Assembly: GCA_034439915.1 (NCBI GenBank)
Contig: JAWXBI010000012.1
Span: 1-51,175 of the forward strand
Length of the DNA stretch: 51,175 nt
Direction: 5' to 3'
From: JADJLQ01 sp034439915
Lineage (GTDB): Bacteria; Bacteroidota; Bacteroidia; Chitinophagales; Saprospiraceae
In this document: positions 44,130 through 51,175 of the stretch, one piece after another
Layout: the number at the start of each line of letters is the position of its first letter
How positions within the stretch are numbered: the first letter of the stretch is position 1
Notes under the pieces: generated by a model
Database searches by the model: none
What the model saw: the letters and a program-made list of their open reading frames with translations, nothing else
What the model was told of the DNA's origin: nothing
Program-made: the position numbers and the translations under genes

Positions 44130-44145
44130 CCAGTTTATAAACTGG
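44130..44145. promoter_or_regulatory. Perfect 16-base palindrome upstream of GH43, candidate operator
   Basis: CCAGTTTATAAACTGG is a perfect dyad 35 bases before the GH43 start, within the expected leader or promoter. Its size suits a dimeric regulator of the glycosidase operon. No regulator gene is adjacent. Confidence 0.45.
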
Positions 44146-44244
44146 GTTTGTCTTAGTTAACGAAAAGAGCCTGTTCTTTCGTTTCTAAATAGTTTTTATT
44201 TCTTGCCTGGTTGTAATGATGGGGTCTCCGGTCTTTCTGTAGGG

Positions 44245-45414
44245 TCAACGAATTAATGTGACTGAGCCGGTTTTATGGGTTATTTGGCCGGAAGCGATAA
44301 TTTTATACCGGAGCAGAAACACATACACGCCCGAATAACAAGGGGATCCGGCAACGGTATTGCCATCCCAACCTAATCCGGGATCTGTGGTCGAAAACAC
44401 CGGTGCTCCATACCGGTTAAAAATCGTTAGCCTTTCCCATAAAATACCTTTGCTGCGTATTTCAAAATAATCATTGATCCCATCGCCGTCAGGAGTAAAA
44501 ATATTGGGTATAAAAAGCGATGACCGGCAATCCTGGCTATCCACACGGATGATATAGTCTTCATGGTGACAATTGGAATAACCAACTTTAAGTCGGTAAT
44601 TTCCGGCTTGATGGATGGTTAAACGGGGAGTGTAAATCGAATCCTGCCATTCCCAGGATATCAGCCCCGGAATAGACTTAATTCCGGTAAGCGATACGCC
44701 ATCCAGTTCCATCGGAAATGAAAAAGAGCAACCCGAAACTCCTATTTCAAAAAGAGGTGTAGGGAATACCTCCTCCAGTCTGATCGAATCAATAAAATAG
44801 TACGAAATTTCACCATCCATACAATCGTGGTGGGCCTGGGGATAGGCCAAATCTCCTATTGTGAGATATCGTTCACCACCGCCGGCCTGAAAACAAACCT
44901 TCGTATGTACCCAGTTTTCATCCGGGTAGTCGATCGGAACGGTTATGGTAGCCGGAGTATTCAGATTCGTTCCGGGTTGATCAGAATAGGGGGGCAACCT
45001 AGAAAACAAAATGTCCAACCCTTTGGATTTGCATCCGGCATTCAATAGAACAGAGGTGTAAAAATGAAGCTGGTAGGTTTTTCCGGACTGTAGGGAAGCC
45101 TTGAGTTCTACGGTGATATATTCCCGGAATGCATTACTGGTCATAATGCCGGAATAAGCAGAGCCCTGCACTGCTTTTTTATATCCAAAATAATTGAAAG
45201 GCACACTGACTTCAGGTTGGGTGGCACAGGCATGGTAATAATTTGGCGTACCGTTGGTCGGGGTCCTCCAGTTTTTTACCACCCCATTAAATTGTCCAAG
45301 ATGGCTGGGACAGATAGAATGTTCTTCGAACCCCGCATTAGGGACAAGATTGTGCTGTCCTTTGCCGGTAACCACCAGGGTCAATAGGGCGATACTACCA
45401 AAGAATGATCTCAA
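44245..45414 (-). CDS. T9SS-secreted surface protein with CHU_C/gliding-motility-type C-terminal domain
   Basis: This 389-residue protein has a signal peptide (IALLTLVVTGKGQ) and the N-terminal motif NLVPNAGFEEHSICPSHL, a jelly-roll-type domain seen in many Bacteroidota surface proteins (about 22-200). After a short Ig-like part it ends with the CHU_C/type B sorting domain: FIPNIFTPDGDGINDYFEI, LTIFNRYGAPVF, then VYVFLLRYKI. This domain directs export through the type IX secretion system and attachment to the SprF-type surface machinery. The N-terminal cysteine-rich loop (THACATQPEV-like) may bind ligand. It is monocistronic and divergent from the small peptide gene. Function beyond being a cell-surface protein is unknown. 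Confidence 0.92.
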   Translation of the reverse strand: MRSFFGSIALLTLVVTGKGQHNLVPNAGFEEHSICPSHLGQFNGVVKNWRTPTNGTPNYYHACATQPEVSVPFNYFGYKKAVQGSAYSGIMTSNAFREYITVELKASLQSGKTYQLHFYTSVLLNAGCKSKGLDILFSRLPPYSDQPGTNLNTPATITVPIDYPDENWVHTKVCFQAGGGERYLTIGDLAYPQAHHDCMDGEISYYFIDSIRLEEVFPTPLFEIGVSGCSFSFPMELDGVSLTGIKSIPGLISWEWQDSIYTPRLTIHQAGNYRLKVGYSNCHHEDYIIRVDSQDCRSSLFIPNIFTPDGDGINDYFEIRSKGILWERLTIFNRYGAPVFSTTDPGLGWDGNTVAGSPCYSGVYVFLLRYKIIASGQITHKTGSVTLIR

Positions 45415-45544
45415 TTTGCTTGTTTAATTCAGTCATTAATTTAAGTAAAAATAAGGCTACGTCGGATTTTTAATTGACCTCGTCGCCTTTCCTTGGGCTG
45501 CAGAAGGTTTGTCCTGGATCTTTGGTCCATAATTCAGAACTAAA

Positions 45545-45706
45545 ATGAAAACGTTTAAATTGCTTTTGTTGATTGTGGTGTTATTAACGACAACCTTGTT
45601 GATGGTAGAAGGGGTTAAGGTGAATCTCCTCGCCCAACCCACGGTGGTTTCCAGCGCTTCAGCCCCTGAGCAAACCCCATTCAGTCCCTCGGTCCGACTC
45701 AGGTAA
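45545..45706 (+). CDS. Small putative membrane or secreted peptide
   Basis: This 53-codon frame starts with ATG at 45545 and reads MKTFKLLLLIVVLLTTTLLM, a strong hydrophobic signal or membrane helix, then a short serine- and proline-rich tail (SSASAPEQTPFSPSVRLR). It has no recognised family. It lies in the same direction as the MFS transporter and ends 24 bases before that gene's ATG, so the two may be co-transcribed. An antisense frame across this region has no gene-like features. Low sequence complexity of the tail leaves some doubt. Confidence 0.4.
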   Translation: MKTFKLLLLIVVLLTTTLLMVEGVKVNLLAQPTVVSSASAPEQTPFSPSVRLR

Positions 45707-45730
45707 AATTGATTTAAATTGCTGCTGCTA

Positions 45731-46936
45731 ATGAAAAACAGGCAGGCAGCTCTCGGGTTTATATTTTTTACACTTCTTCTAGATGTTATTGGTTTTGGCA
45801 TCATCATTCCGGTACTGCCTTCGCTGCTGGCAGGCATGATCGGTGGGTCTATATCCGATGCGAGCAGATACGGTGGTTGGTTGATGTTCTCTTTTGCCGC
45901 CATGCAATTTTTCTTTGCACCGGTGTTGGGGGCCTTGAGTGATCAATATGGAAGGCGGAAGGTGCTCCTGATCTCTTTATTTGGTTTTGGCATTGATTAT
46001 TTGCTTATGGCCTGGGCGCCGGATCTAAAATGGTTGTTCATTGGCCGGATCATAGCAGGAATTTCAGGAGCCAGTTTCACAACGGCCAGCGCATACATCG
46101 CTGACATCAGCACCGATGAAAACAGGGCACAAAACTTTGGCATCATCGGAGCAGCCTTTGGGCTTGGATTTATAATCGGACCTACACTGGGTGGGATATT
46201 GGGACAATGGGGTACAAGATTGCCTTTTATAGTTTCTGCTGTGCTTACCCTCATCAACTGGCTGTATGGTTATTTTATACTTCCGGAATCACTCTCCCCA
46301 GAACACCGGCGTCCATTTGATATCAGAAGGGCTAACCCGGTGGGATCATTATTTCAACTAAAAAAATACCCCACTGTTTTTGGTTTGATCGGATCATTGA
46401 TTTTTATCTATCTGGCTACACATGCTGTGCAAAGCACCTGGACGTATTTTAATATGTCCACTTTTCATTGGAGTGAGGCTACGGTGGGATATTCCCTCGG
46501 TTTTGTCGGGATCCTGGTAGCCTTAGTGCAGGCAGTACTTATCCGCTATACCATCCCAAAATTTGGCCATATCAAAAGCCTTTATCTTGGTTTTTTATGT
46601 TACGCCATAGGATTAATGTTGTTTGCTTTCGCCACCCGGGGCTGGATGATGTTTGCTTTTAGTATTCCCTATTGTCTGGGCGGTATAGCCGGGCCTGCAT
46701 TACAAGGCATTATATCGGGACAGGTGCCACGGAATGCCCAGGGTGAATTGCAGGGGGCGTTGACCAGTTTGATGAGTATGACTTCTATTGTTGGTCCACC
46801 GCTAATGACCACGGTGTTTTATTATTTTACCCAGCAGGGAAACCATTTATACTTTCCCGGCTCTGCTTTTTTCCTGGGTTCTGTTTTTATAGTATTGAGT
46901 ACCCTGATAGCATACCGGAAATTGGGAAAACCCTGA
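45731..46936 (+). CDS. MFS transporter, TetA(A/C)-like drug/H+ antiporter family
   Basis: This 401-residue inner-membrane protein (ATG at 45731; a TTG 12 bases earlier is a less likely start) has 12 predicted helices. It has the motif pattern of the tetracycline-exporter branch: LDVIGFGIIIPVLPSLL in helix 1, GALSDQYGRRKVLLIS (motif A) between helices 2 and 3, and GAAFGLGFIIGPTLGGILG (antiporter motif C) in helix 5. The family includes TetA and many proton-driven drug and sugar exporters. TetA-like Bacteroidota proteins are usually not resistance genes, so tetracycline export should not be assumed. It is convergent with a kelch gene with only one base between the stop codons. Confidence 0.92.
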   Translation: MKNRQAALGFIFFTLLLDVIGFGIIIPVLPSLLAGMIGGSISDASRYGGWLMFSFAAMQFFFAPVLGALSDQYGRRKVLLISLFGFGIDYLLMAWAPDLKWLFIGRIIAGISGASFTTASAYIADISTDENRAQNFGIIGAAFGLGFIIGPTLGGILGQWGTRLPFIVSAVLTLINWLYGYFILPESLSPEHRRPFDIRRANPVGSLFQLKKYPTVFGLIGSLIFIYLATHAVQSTWTYFNMSTFHWSEATVGYSLGFVGILVALVQAVLIRYTIPKFGHIKSLYLGFLCYAIGLMLFAFATRGWMMFAFSIPYCLGGIAGPALQGIISGQVPRNAQGELQGALTSLMSMTSIVGPPLMTTVFYYFTQQGNHLYFPGSAFFLGSVFIVLSTLIAYRKLGKP

Positions 46937-46937
46937 A

Positions 46938-47879
46938 TTATTTAAACGTTATAACTCCTTTCCAGACCTGACGCGGAGCCTGAGATCCCCCGAAAATATA
47001 AATCGTGTTTTTCCATCGTGTATAGGCAAAACGGTCAGTCCAGAATGGACAGGGATCCAATATTTCCCATTTGCTGTTCTTCAAATCTAACTTTTCACAC
47101 GGTGAAAAATCACCCTGGGTCTTGCCACCAAAACTAAGGATATATTCTCCGACGGAAATAGCGCCTAAATTGCCCCTGGCATGAGGAATGGATGGTTTGG
47201 CCCCCACCTCTTTTTTAAGATGGTTGATATAAAAAGTACCCATTTGCGGATCTATACTATACCCACCGACCAAATACAAAATAGAGTTGTTTACTACGGC
47301 CGCGTTACTATACCTGCCTGAAGTCAGGGACGCTTGTTTTTGCCACAATTTAGACGAATCGTCATAGTACAGGATTTCCTTACAGTTGGTATAAAACTGA
47401 TTGTTTTCACCACAAACTCCTACGGTAGCATACAATATGTCATCGACTGAATTGAGGGAAAAGCGGCTCCTGCCTTCTGGCAACGAAGGCATCGATTTCC
47501 AAACCTTATGGATTAAATCAAAATAATCTACCCTGCGCATAAAATGGGAAGAGTCATCAATACCACCTGCTACTACTATCCGTTCTTTCCAAAGAGTCAC
47601 GCCTGCTTCTGTCCTTGGACCCGGCAAGCCTGCCAGATCAATCCAGGTGTAGTTGGCGGGATTGTATTTCATAAAGCGACCTTCTGTGCCGGCCAGTACA
47701 TAAATCTCATCGTTGTAGGTAACGGCACTGCCATTGATGATATCGTGTTTGGCAGGGACATCTTTTGACCATACTATTCCTAAAGGCTCTTTGCCCAGAT
47801 CGGGGTCGGATGGAGTGGGGGTTGAACAGGCGATACAAAACGAGGTGACGATGGCAATCAGCCAAAGAGATTTTGTCAT
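46938..47879 (-). CDS. Kelch-repeat lipoprotein
   Basis: This 313-residue lipoprotein has a lipobox signal (FCIACS) and about six kelch blades, e.g. NDEIYVLAGTEGRFMKYNP, KERIVVAGGIDDSSHFMRR, NSILYLVGGYSIDPQMG and NTIYIFGGSQAPRQVW, enough for one beta-propeller. Such single-propeller proteins occur widely in Bacteroidota as surface binding or galactose-oxidase-like proteins, but the copper and crosslinked Tyr-Cys site of galactose oxidase is not visible, so binding is more likely than catalysis. It is divergent from recO. Its TAnnTTTG box lies only 4 bases before the ATG, which suggests a leaderless transcript. Confidence 0.85.
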   Translation of the reverse strand: MTKSLWLIAIVTSFCIACSTPTPSDPDLGKEPLGIVWSKDVPAKHDIINGSAVTYNDEIYVLAGTEGRFMKYNPANYTWIDLAGLPGPRTEAGVTLWKERIVVAGGIDDSSHFMRRVDYFDLIHKVWKSMPSLPEGRSRFSLNSVDDILYATVGVCGENNQFYTNCKEILYYDDSSKLWQKQASLTSGRYSNAAVVNNSILYLVGGYSIDPQMGTFYINHLKKEVGAKPSIPHARGNLGAISVGEYILSFGGKTQGDFSPCEKLDLKNSKWEILDPCPFWTDRFAYTRWKNTIYIFGGSQAPRQVWKGVITFK

Positions 47880-47883
47880 GGGC

Positions 47884-47891
47884 CAAAGGTA
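47884..47891 (-). promoter_or_regulatory. TAnnTTTG promoter box for the kelch lipoprotein
   Basis: TACCTTTG on the minus strand ends 4 bases before the ATG at 47879, so transcription would start at or near the start codon. Confidence 0.45.
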
Positions 47892-47951
47892 TAAAGTTCA
47901 TCTGATTTTTATATTAAATAAAAATATAATATGATTGTGCCTGGCATATAC

Positions 47952-47959
47952 TAATTTTG
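47952..47959 (+). promoter_or_regulatory. TAnnTTTG promoter box for recO
   Basis: TAATTTTG ends 4 bases before the GTG at 47964, mirroring the divergent box for the kelch gene. A leaderless recO transcript would follow. Confidence 0.45.
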
Positions 47960-47963
47960 CCAG

Positions 47964-48698
47964 GTGTCAGTTTTAATTCACACGGAAGGAATAATCGTCA
48001 GGACCATAAAATTTGGTGAAAGCAGCATTATTTCTCACGTGCTGACCGAAAAATTAGGTTTACTCTCTTTGATCATGTCCGGGGTGAGCTCAGGGAATAA
48101 CAAATCCGGTATGTTCCAGATCATGAATCAACTTGAACTGGTTATTTATTATCAGGATGCTAAACCAATGCACCGGATCAAAGAAGCCCGTTATGCCAGG
48201 ATGTATCAGACCTTGCCGTTTGAGATCCAGCGCAGTGCAGTGGGTATTTTTCTTCTCGAAATGGTTCGCAAATGCCTTACGGGTGTCGAAAAAGATCAGG
48301 AATTATACCATTGGGTAAAGTCTGGATTAGATTATGCGGACCAGGATGACAGTCCCCTCGGTTGGTTACCACTTTATTTTTCGATTGGATTTACCCGGTA
48401 TTTGGGCTTTAGGCCTTTTCACGATGGTGAGCCGGATTCTTCTTATTTTGATTTGAGGGAAGGGCGGTTTTCCAGCGAAATCCCGTTTCATGTGGATTAC
48501 CTCGACAAAGTACCCTCGGGTTTGCTTCAGGATATCCTGGGTTGCTCCTCCCCGCATGAGTTGAACCAATTGGCTTTACCTTCAAAAATGTTGAGAAAAG
48601 AGTTGCTTAAAGCCATTCTGGACTATTACCGGTTTCACCTCGACCATTTTAAAGGACTTGATTCGCCACAAATTCTGGAAGAAATTTTGACCGCCTGA
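47964..48698 (+). CDS. recO: DNA repair protein RecO
   Basis: This 244-residue cytoplasmic protein belongs to the RecF recombination pathway, helping load RecA onto gapped DNA. It starts with an OB-fold (HTEGIIVRTIKFGESSIISHVLTEKLGLLSLIMSGVS) and continues with the helical RecO C-terminal domain (TLPFEIQRSAVGIFLLEMVRKC and LPLYFSIGFTRYLGF). As usual for Bacteroidota RecO it lacks the zinc-binding cysteines of some homologues. The GTG at 47964 gives the normal family start. No Shine-Dalgarno is visible and the promoter box sits 4 bases upstream, so a leaderless message is likely. It is followed by the penicillin-binding protein gene after 39 bases, probably in the same operon. Confidence 0.92.
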   Translation: MSVLIHTEGIIVRTIKFGESSIISHVLTEKLGLLSLIMSGVSSGNNKSGMFQIMNQLELVIYYQDAKPMHRIKEARYARMYQTLPFEIQRSAVGIFLLEMVRKCLTGVEKDQELYHWVKSGLDYADQDDSPLGWLPLYFSIGFTRYLGFRPFHDGEPDSSYFDLREGRFSSEIPFHVDYLDKVPSGLLQDILGCSSPHELNQLALPSKMLRKELLKAILDYYRFHLDHFKGLDSPQILEEILTA

Positions 48699-48737
48699 AA
48701 TAAACCTATCCCCGATTGACGTTATCTAAATCCATCC

Positions 48738-51155
48738 ATGTATATACCCTTTAAGGAGGAAATCAGATCATTTGTCATATCGGCCTTTCAGGGAAGGGAT
48801 CTCAAAGACAAGTTATTGAGGATAGGATCGCTGGTCCTGGTTTCCGGCCTGTTTTTTCTCTTTCTGATCACTTTATTGGTCCGCATTGGGATTTTTGGTC
48901 CCATACCTTCACCGAGCCAGATCAAAAGTATAAAGAACCCGGTTTCTTCTGTTTTGTTTGACGATGAAAACAGGTTATTAGGGAAATATTTTATTGAAAA
49001 CAGGACCAATGTAAATTACAGCGCGATATCTCCTCATTTGATCGAGGCTTTAATAGCCACCGAAGACCGCCGCTTTTATGAACATCATGGAATTGACCTC
49101 AGAAGCTGGGGGCGGGTTTTATTTAAGACGGTACTCATGTCCGATGAATCTTCAGGAGGAGGCTCGACCATCAGCCAGCAATTAGCCAAAAATCTGTATC
49201 CAAGAAAAAATTATTGGTTATTGGGTACACCGATCAATAAAATCCGCGAGATGCTCCTGGCTAAAAGGCTCGAAAGAATCTATAATAAAGAAGAAATTCT
49301 CACCTGGTATCTTAATACGGTCCCTTTCGGCAATGGAATCTTTGGCATTGAGGTAGCCTGTAAACAACTATTTAATACCAACACCGAGAGTATATCGGTT
49401 CAAAATGCCGCCGTTTTGATTGGAATGCTTAAGGCTACCGGGGTATACAGTCCACTCCGGAACGAAGATCGTTCACTGGATCGCAGAAATACGGTGCTCC
49501 GTCAAATGGCAAAAAATAATTTTATAACTACCGCGGACTATGATTCCCTGAGCCATTTGCCCATAAAACTCAATTATAAAAAAGAAGGGCACACGGATGG
49601 AATAGCCACGTATATCCGGGAACAGATCAGACTGGACCTGAATAAGATTTTAAGGGACAAACTGAATGAGGACGGGAAACCCTACAATTTGTATACCGAT
49701 GGTTTAAAAATTTATACTACCCTGGACGTTTATTTGCAACGATTAGCGGAAGATGCGGTCAGGGAACGTATGACCAGGCTGCAGGCGGATTTTGACTTGC
49801 ATTGGAAAAAAAGAGAACCCTGGGACCACCCATCGTTTTTATCCGATCAGGTTCCAAAAACAGATCGATATTCCCGGATGAAAAGGTCCGGGGCTTCTGA
49901 AGCAGAAATCGAACAAGCCTTTAAAAACAAGGTGCCTATGTCGATTTTTACGTATAAGGGCCAGAAAGACACCTTGCTTTCACCCATGGATTCCTTAAAA
50001 TACTACCTGAAACTGTTGAATGCCGGTTTCCTGGCATTGGACTATAAAACCGGTAAAGTCAAGGCTTGGGTGGGTGGTATTGATTATGCCTCTTTTAAGT
50101 ACGACCATGTCCGGTCTCGCCGACAGGTAGGATCTACTTTCAAACCTATAGTCATGGCTGCAGCGCTGACCCAGGATTACACTCCCTGTGATTATTTTGC
50201 CAATGACCATGTAATCTACGCTGAATACGATGGTTGGGAACCACACAATAATGATGGCAAATACGGCGGTTTTTATTCCATGGAAGGTACGTTGGTCCAC
50301 TCGGTAAACTGTGCCGCAGTAGATGCCATTATTCAGGTTGGTACTAAACCAGTTATCGAACTTGCCAGGAAACTGGGTATACAGTCCGATTTGCCTTCGG
50401 TACCCTCGCTCGCCCTCGGATCAGCCGATATTTCTTTATTGGAAATGGTACAGGCGTTTGGTGTGTTTGCCAATAATGGTAATAAGGCCGAAACGTATTA
50501 TATCAAAAGAATTGAAAACAGTAAAGGAGAGTTGATTGTCGATTTTGAAATGGAGAAAAAAATCCCCGAGGAGATCATGACCCCTACCCAAGCTCAACTC
50601 ATGGTTCAAATGTTGAAATCGGTCGCGGAATCTGGGACTGCCAGAGGCCTCAAAACCATGTACAGTATTGGTTCTGAAATCGGAGGCAAGACCGGTACGA
50701 CGCAAAACCAGACCGACGGTTGGTTGATTGCCATTACCCCTAATCTTTCCATCGGTGCCTGGGTGGGTGGTGAATGGCCCCAGATCCGGTTCAGATCAAT
50801 GAACCTGGGCCAGGGCTCTTATACTGCATTGCCTATCTGTGGAAGTTTTTTACACAAACTGAATGCCAGTAAATCGGTTAAAAAATTTCAAGGAGGATCA
50901 TTCCCTCCGCTGACCGATGAAGCTATGACGATGTTGGGCTGTCCCTATTTTATTGAAAATGAAGGAGAAGACCTCGAACGCCTGGCCCTTGGAGAGTTTG
51001 GATTTGGAGATACTACGTTCATAGCCATGCAAGTGGACACAGTAAGGGACATCTCCAGAAGGAAAAGAGCACGCGAGCGTGAAAATCGGGGGATTGGCGG
51101 TTTTTTTGAAAGATTATTCAAGAAAAAAGAAAAAGCGGACACCACTGCTCATTAA
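48738..51155 (+). CDS. Class A penicillin-binding protein 1A (bifunctional peptidoglycan synthase)
   Basis: This 805-residue cell-wall enzyme polymerises glycan strands and crosslinks peptides. It has an N-terminal membrane helix (about 30-52), a GT51 transglycosylase domain with catalytic Glu109 (ATEDRRFYEHHGID) and GGSTISQQLAKNLYPRK, and a PBP transpeptidase domain. That domain has active-site Ser466 in STFK, SVN at 522-524 and KTGT at 651-654. The C-terminus carries a basic, charged tail (RKRARERENR and KKKEKADTTAH) typical of Bacteroidota PBP1A. The length is normal. The gene ends 20 bases before the edge of the window and follows recO by 39 bases, probably in one transcription unit. Confidence 0.95.
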   Translation: MYIPFKEEIRSFVISAFQGRDLKDKLLRIGSLVLVSGLFFLFLITLLVRIGIFGPIPSPSQIKSIKNPVSSVLFDDENRLLGKYFIENRTNVNYSAISPHLIEALIATEDRRFYEHHGIDLRSWGRVLFKTVLMSDESSGGGSTISQQLAKNLYPRKNYWLLGTPINKIREMLLAKRLERIYNKEEILTWYLNTVPFGNGIFGIEVACKQLFNTNTESISVQNAAVLIGMLKATGVYSPLRNEDRSLDRRNTVLRQMAKNNFITTADYDSLSHLPIKLNYKKEGHTDGIATYIREQIRLDLNKILRDKLNEDGKPYNLYTDGLKIYTTLDVYLQRLAEDAVRERMTRLQADFDLHWKKREPWDHPSFLSDQVPKTDRYSRMKRSGASEAEIEQAFKNKVPMSIFTYKGQKDTLLSPMDSLKYYLKLLNAGFLALDYKTGKVKAWVGGIDYASFKYDHVRSRRQVGSTFKPIVMAAALTQDYTPCDYFANDHVIYAEYDGWEPHNNDGKYGGFYSMEGTLVHSVNCAAVDAIIQVGTKPVIELARKLGIQSDLPSVPSLALGSADISLLEMVQAFGVFANNGNKAETYYIKRIENSKGELIVDFEMEKKIPEEIMTPTQAQLMVQMLKSVAESGTARGLKTMYSIGSEIGGKTGTTQNQTDGWLIAITPNLSIGAWVGGEWPQIRFRSMNLGQGSYTALPICGSFLHKLNASKSVKKFQGGSFPPLTDEAMTMLGCPYFIENEGEDLERLALGEFGFGDTTFIAMQVDTVRDISRRKRARERENRGIGGFFERLFKKKEKADTTAH

Positions 51156-51175
51156 CCTCACCTCACTACTCATTG

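Noticed and set aside
45457..45903. 148-codon minus-strand frame across the start of the MFS gene
   Set aside because: It overlaps the MFS coding region and the small signal-peptide frame on the plus strand, and has no domain, signal or recognised composition; it is a shadow.
45731..46936. Tetracycline resistance determinant
   Set aside because: The protein has TetA-like motifs, but housekeeping MFS exporters of this branch are common in Bacteroidota and there is no mobile context.
1..51175. tRNA, rRNA, riboswitch, prophage or CRISPR loci
   Set aside because: Scanned by eye for cloverleaf-like arms, conserved rRNA stretches, phage genes and spaced repeats; none was convincing.

Overview
The window looks like a chromosomal segment from a member of the Bacteroidota, probably a Saprospiria- or Chitinophagia-type bacterium. 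This is inference from gene content. The evidence is a SusC/SusD pair, a CHU_C-type type IX secretion C-terminus, a two-component propeller kinase, many lipobox signal peptides, PVC-type cytochrome and Tat-exported TIM-barrel genes, and TAnnTTTG promoter-like boxes. No rRNA, tRNA, CRISPR array, phage or intact insertion sequence was seen.

Layout. From 1 to 5.7 kb: the tail of a TIM-barrel isomerase-like gene, a TSUP permease with a suspicious 5' end, a one-piece Fe-S L-serine dehydratase and a secreted VPS10-type beta-propeller. From 5.7 to 11.9 kb: a glycosidase-like relic, a broken GAF-type histidine kinase, a truncated sensor fragment, and a large lipoprotein kinase with fourteen propeller repeats. 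From 12.0 to 17.1 kb: a SusC/SusD nutrient-uptake operon on the minus strand. From 17.5 to 24.4 kb: a decayed kinase tail, then three tightly packed TPR histidine kinases. From 24.7 to 28.7 kb: an ABC importer of the ABC_sub_bind (TrpX-like) type, divergent from an M20 amidohydrolase. From 28.8 to 31.1 kb: a GH18 lipoprotein, an unknown secreted protein and a cold-shock-domain protein. From 31.3 to 37 kb: relics (a possible kinase tail, two kelch fragments, an IS630 transposase) around a PVC-type cytochrome/TIM-barrel operon. From 37.1 to 38.6 kb: a response regulator overlapping a response-regulator/adenylate-cyclase fusion. From 38.6 to 44.1 kb: an ALDH-GH78-GH43 operon. From 44.2 to 51.2 kb: a CHU_C surface protein, a small secreted peptide, an MFS exporter, a kelch lipoprotein, recO and a class A penicillin-binding protein.

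The most distinctive signal is the histidine kinase family. Four nearly complete members plus one clear and one possible relic share almost the same DHp/ATPase half but carry different sensors: GAF, propeller or TPR. None has an adjacent response regulator. Short dispersed repeats appear inside their coding regions at two fixed places: the loop between the two DHp helices, and a loop after the N-box of the ATPase domain. The second insertion is a GC-rich palindromic element, and similar sequence interrupts the decayed kinase at 17.6 kb. The response regulator and REC-cyclase at 37-38.6 kb are the only phospho-acceptor proteins in the window and are plausible partners; that link is inference only.

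The rest is ordinary Bacteroidota metabolism, especially polysaccharide and chitin turnover, with an unusually high load of gene remnants between operons.
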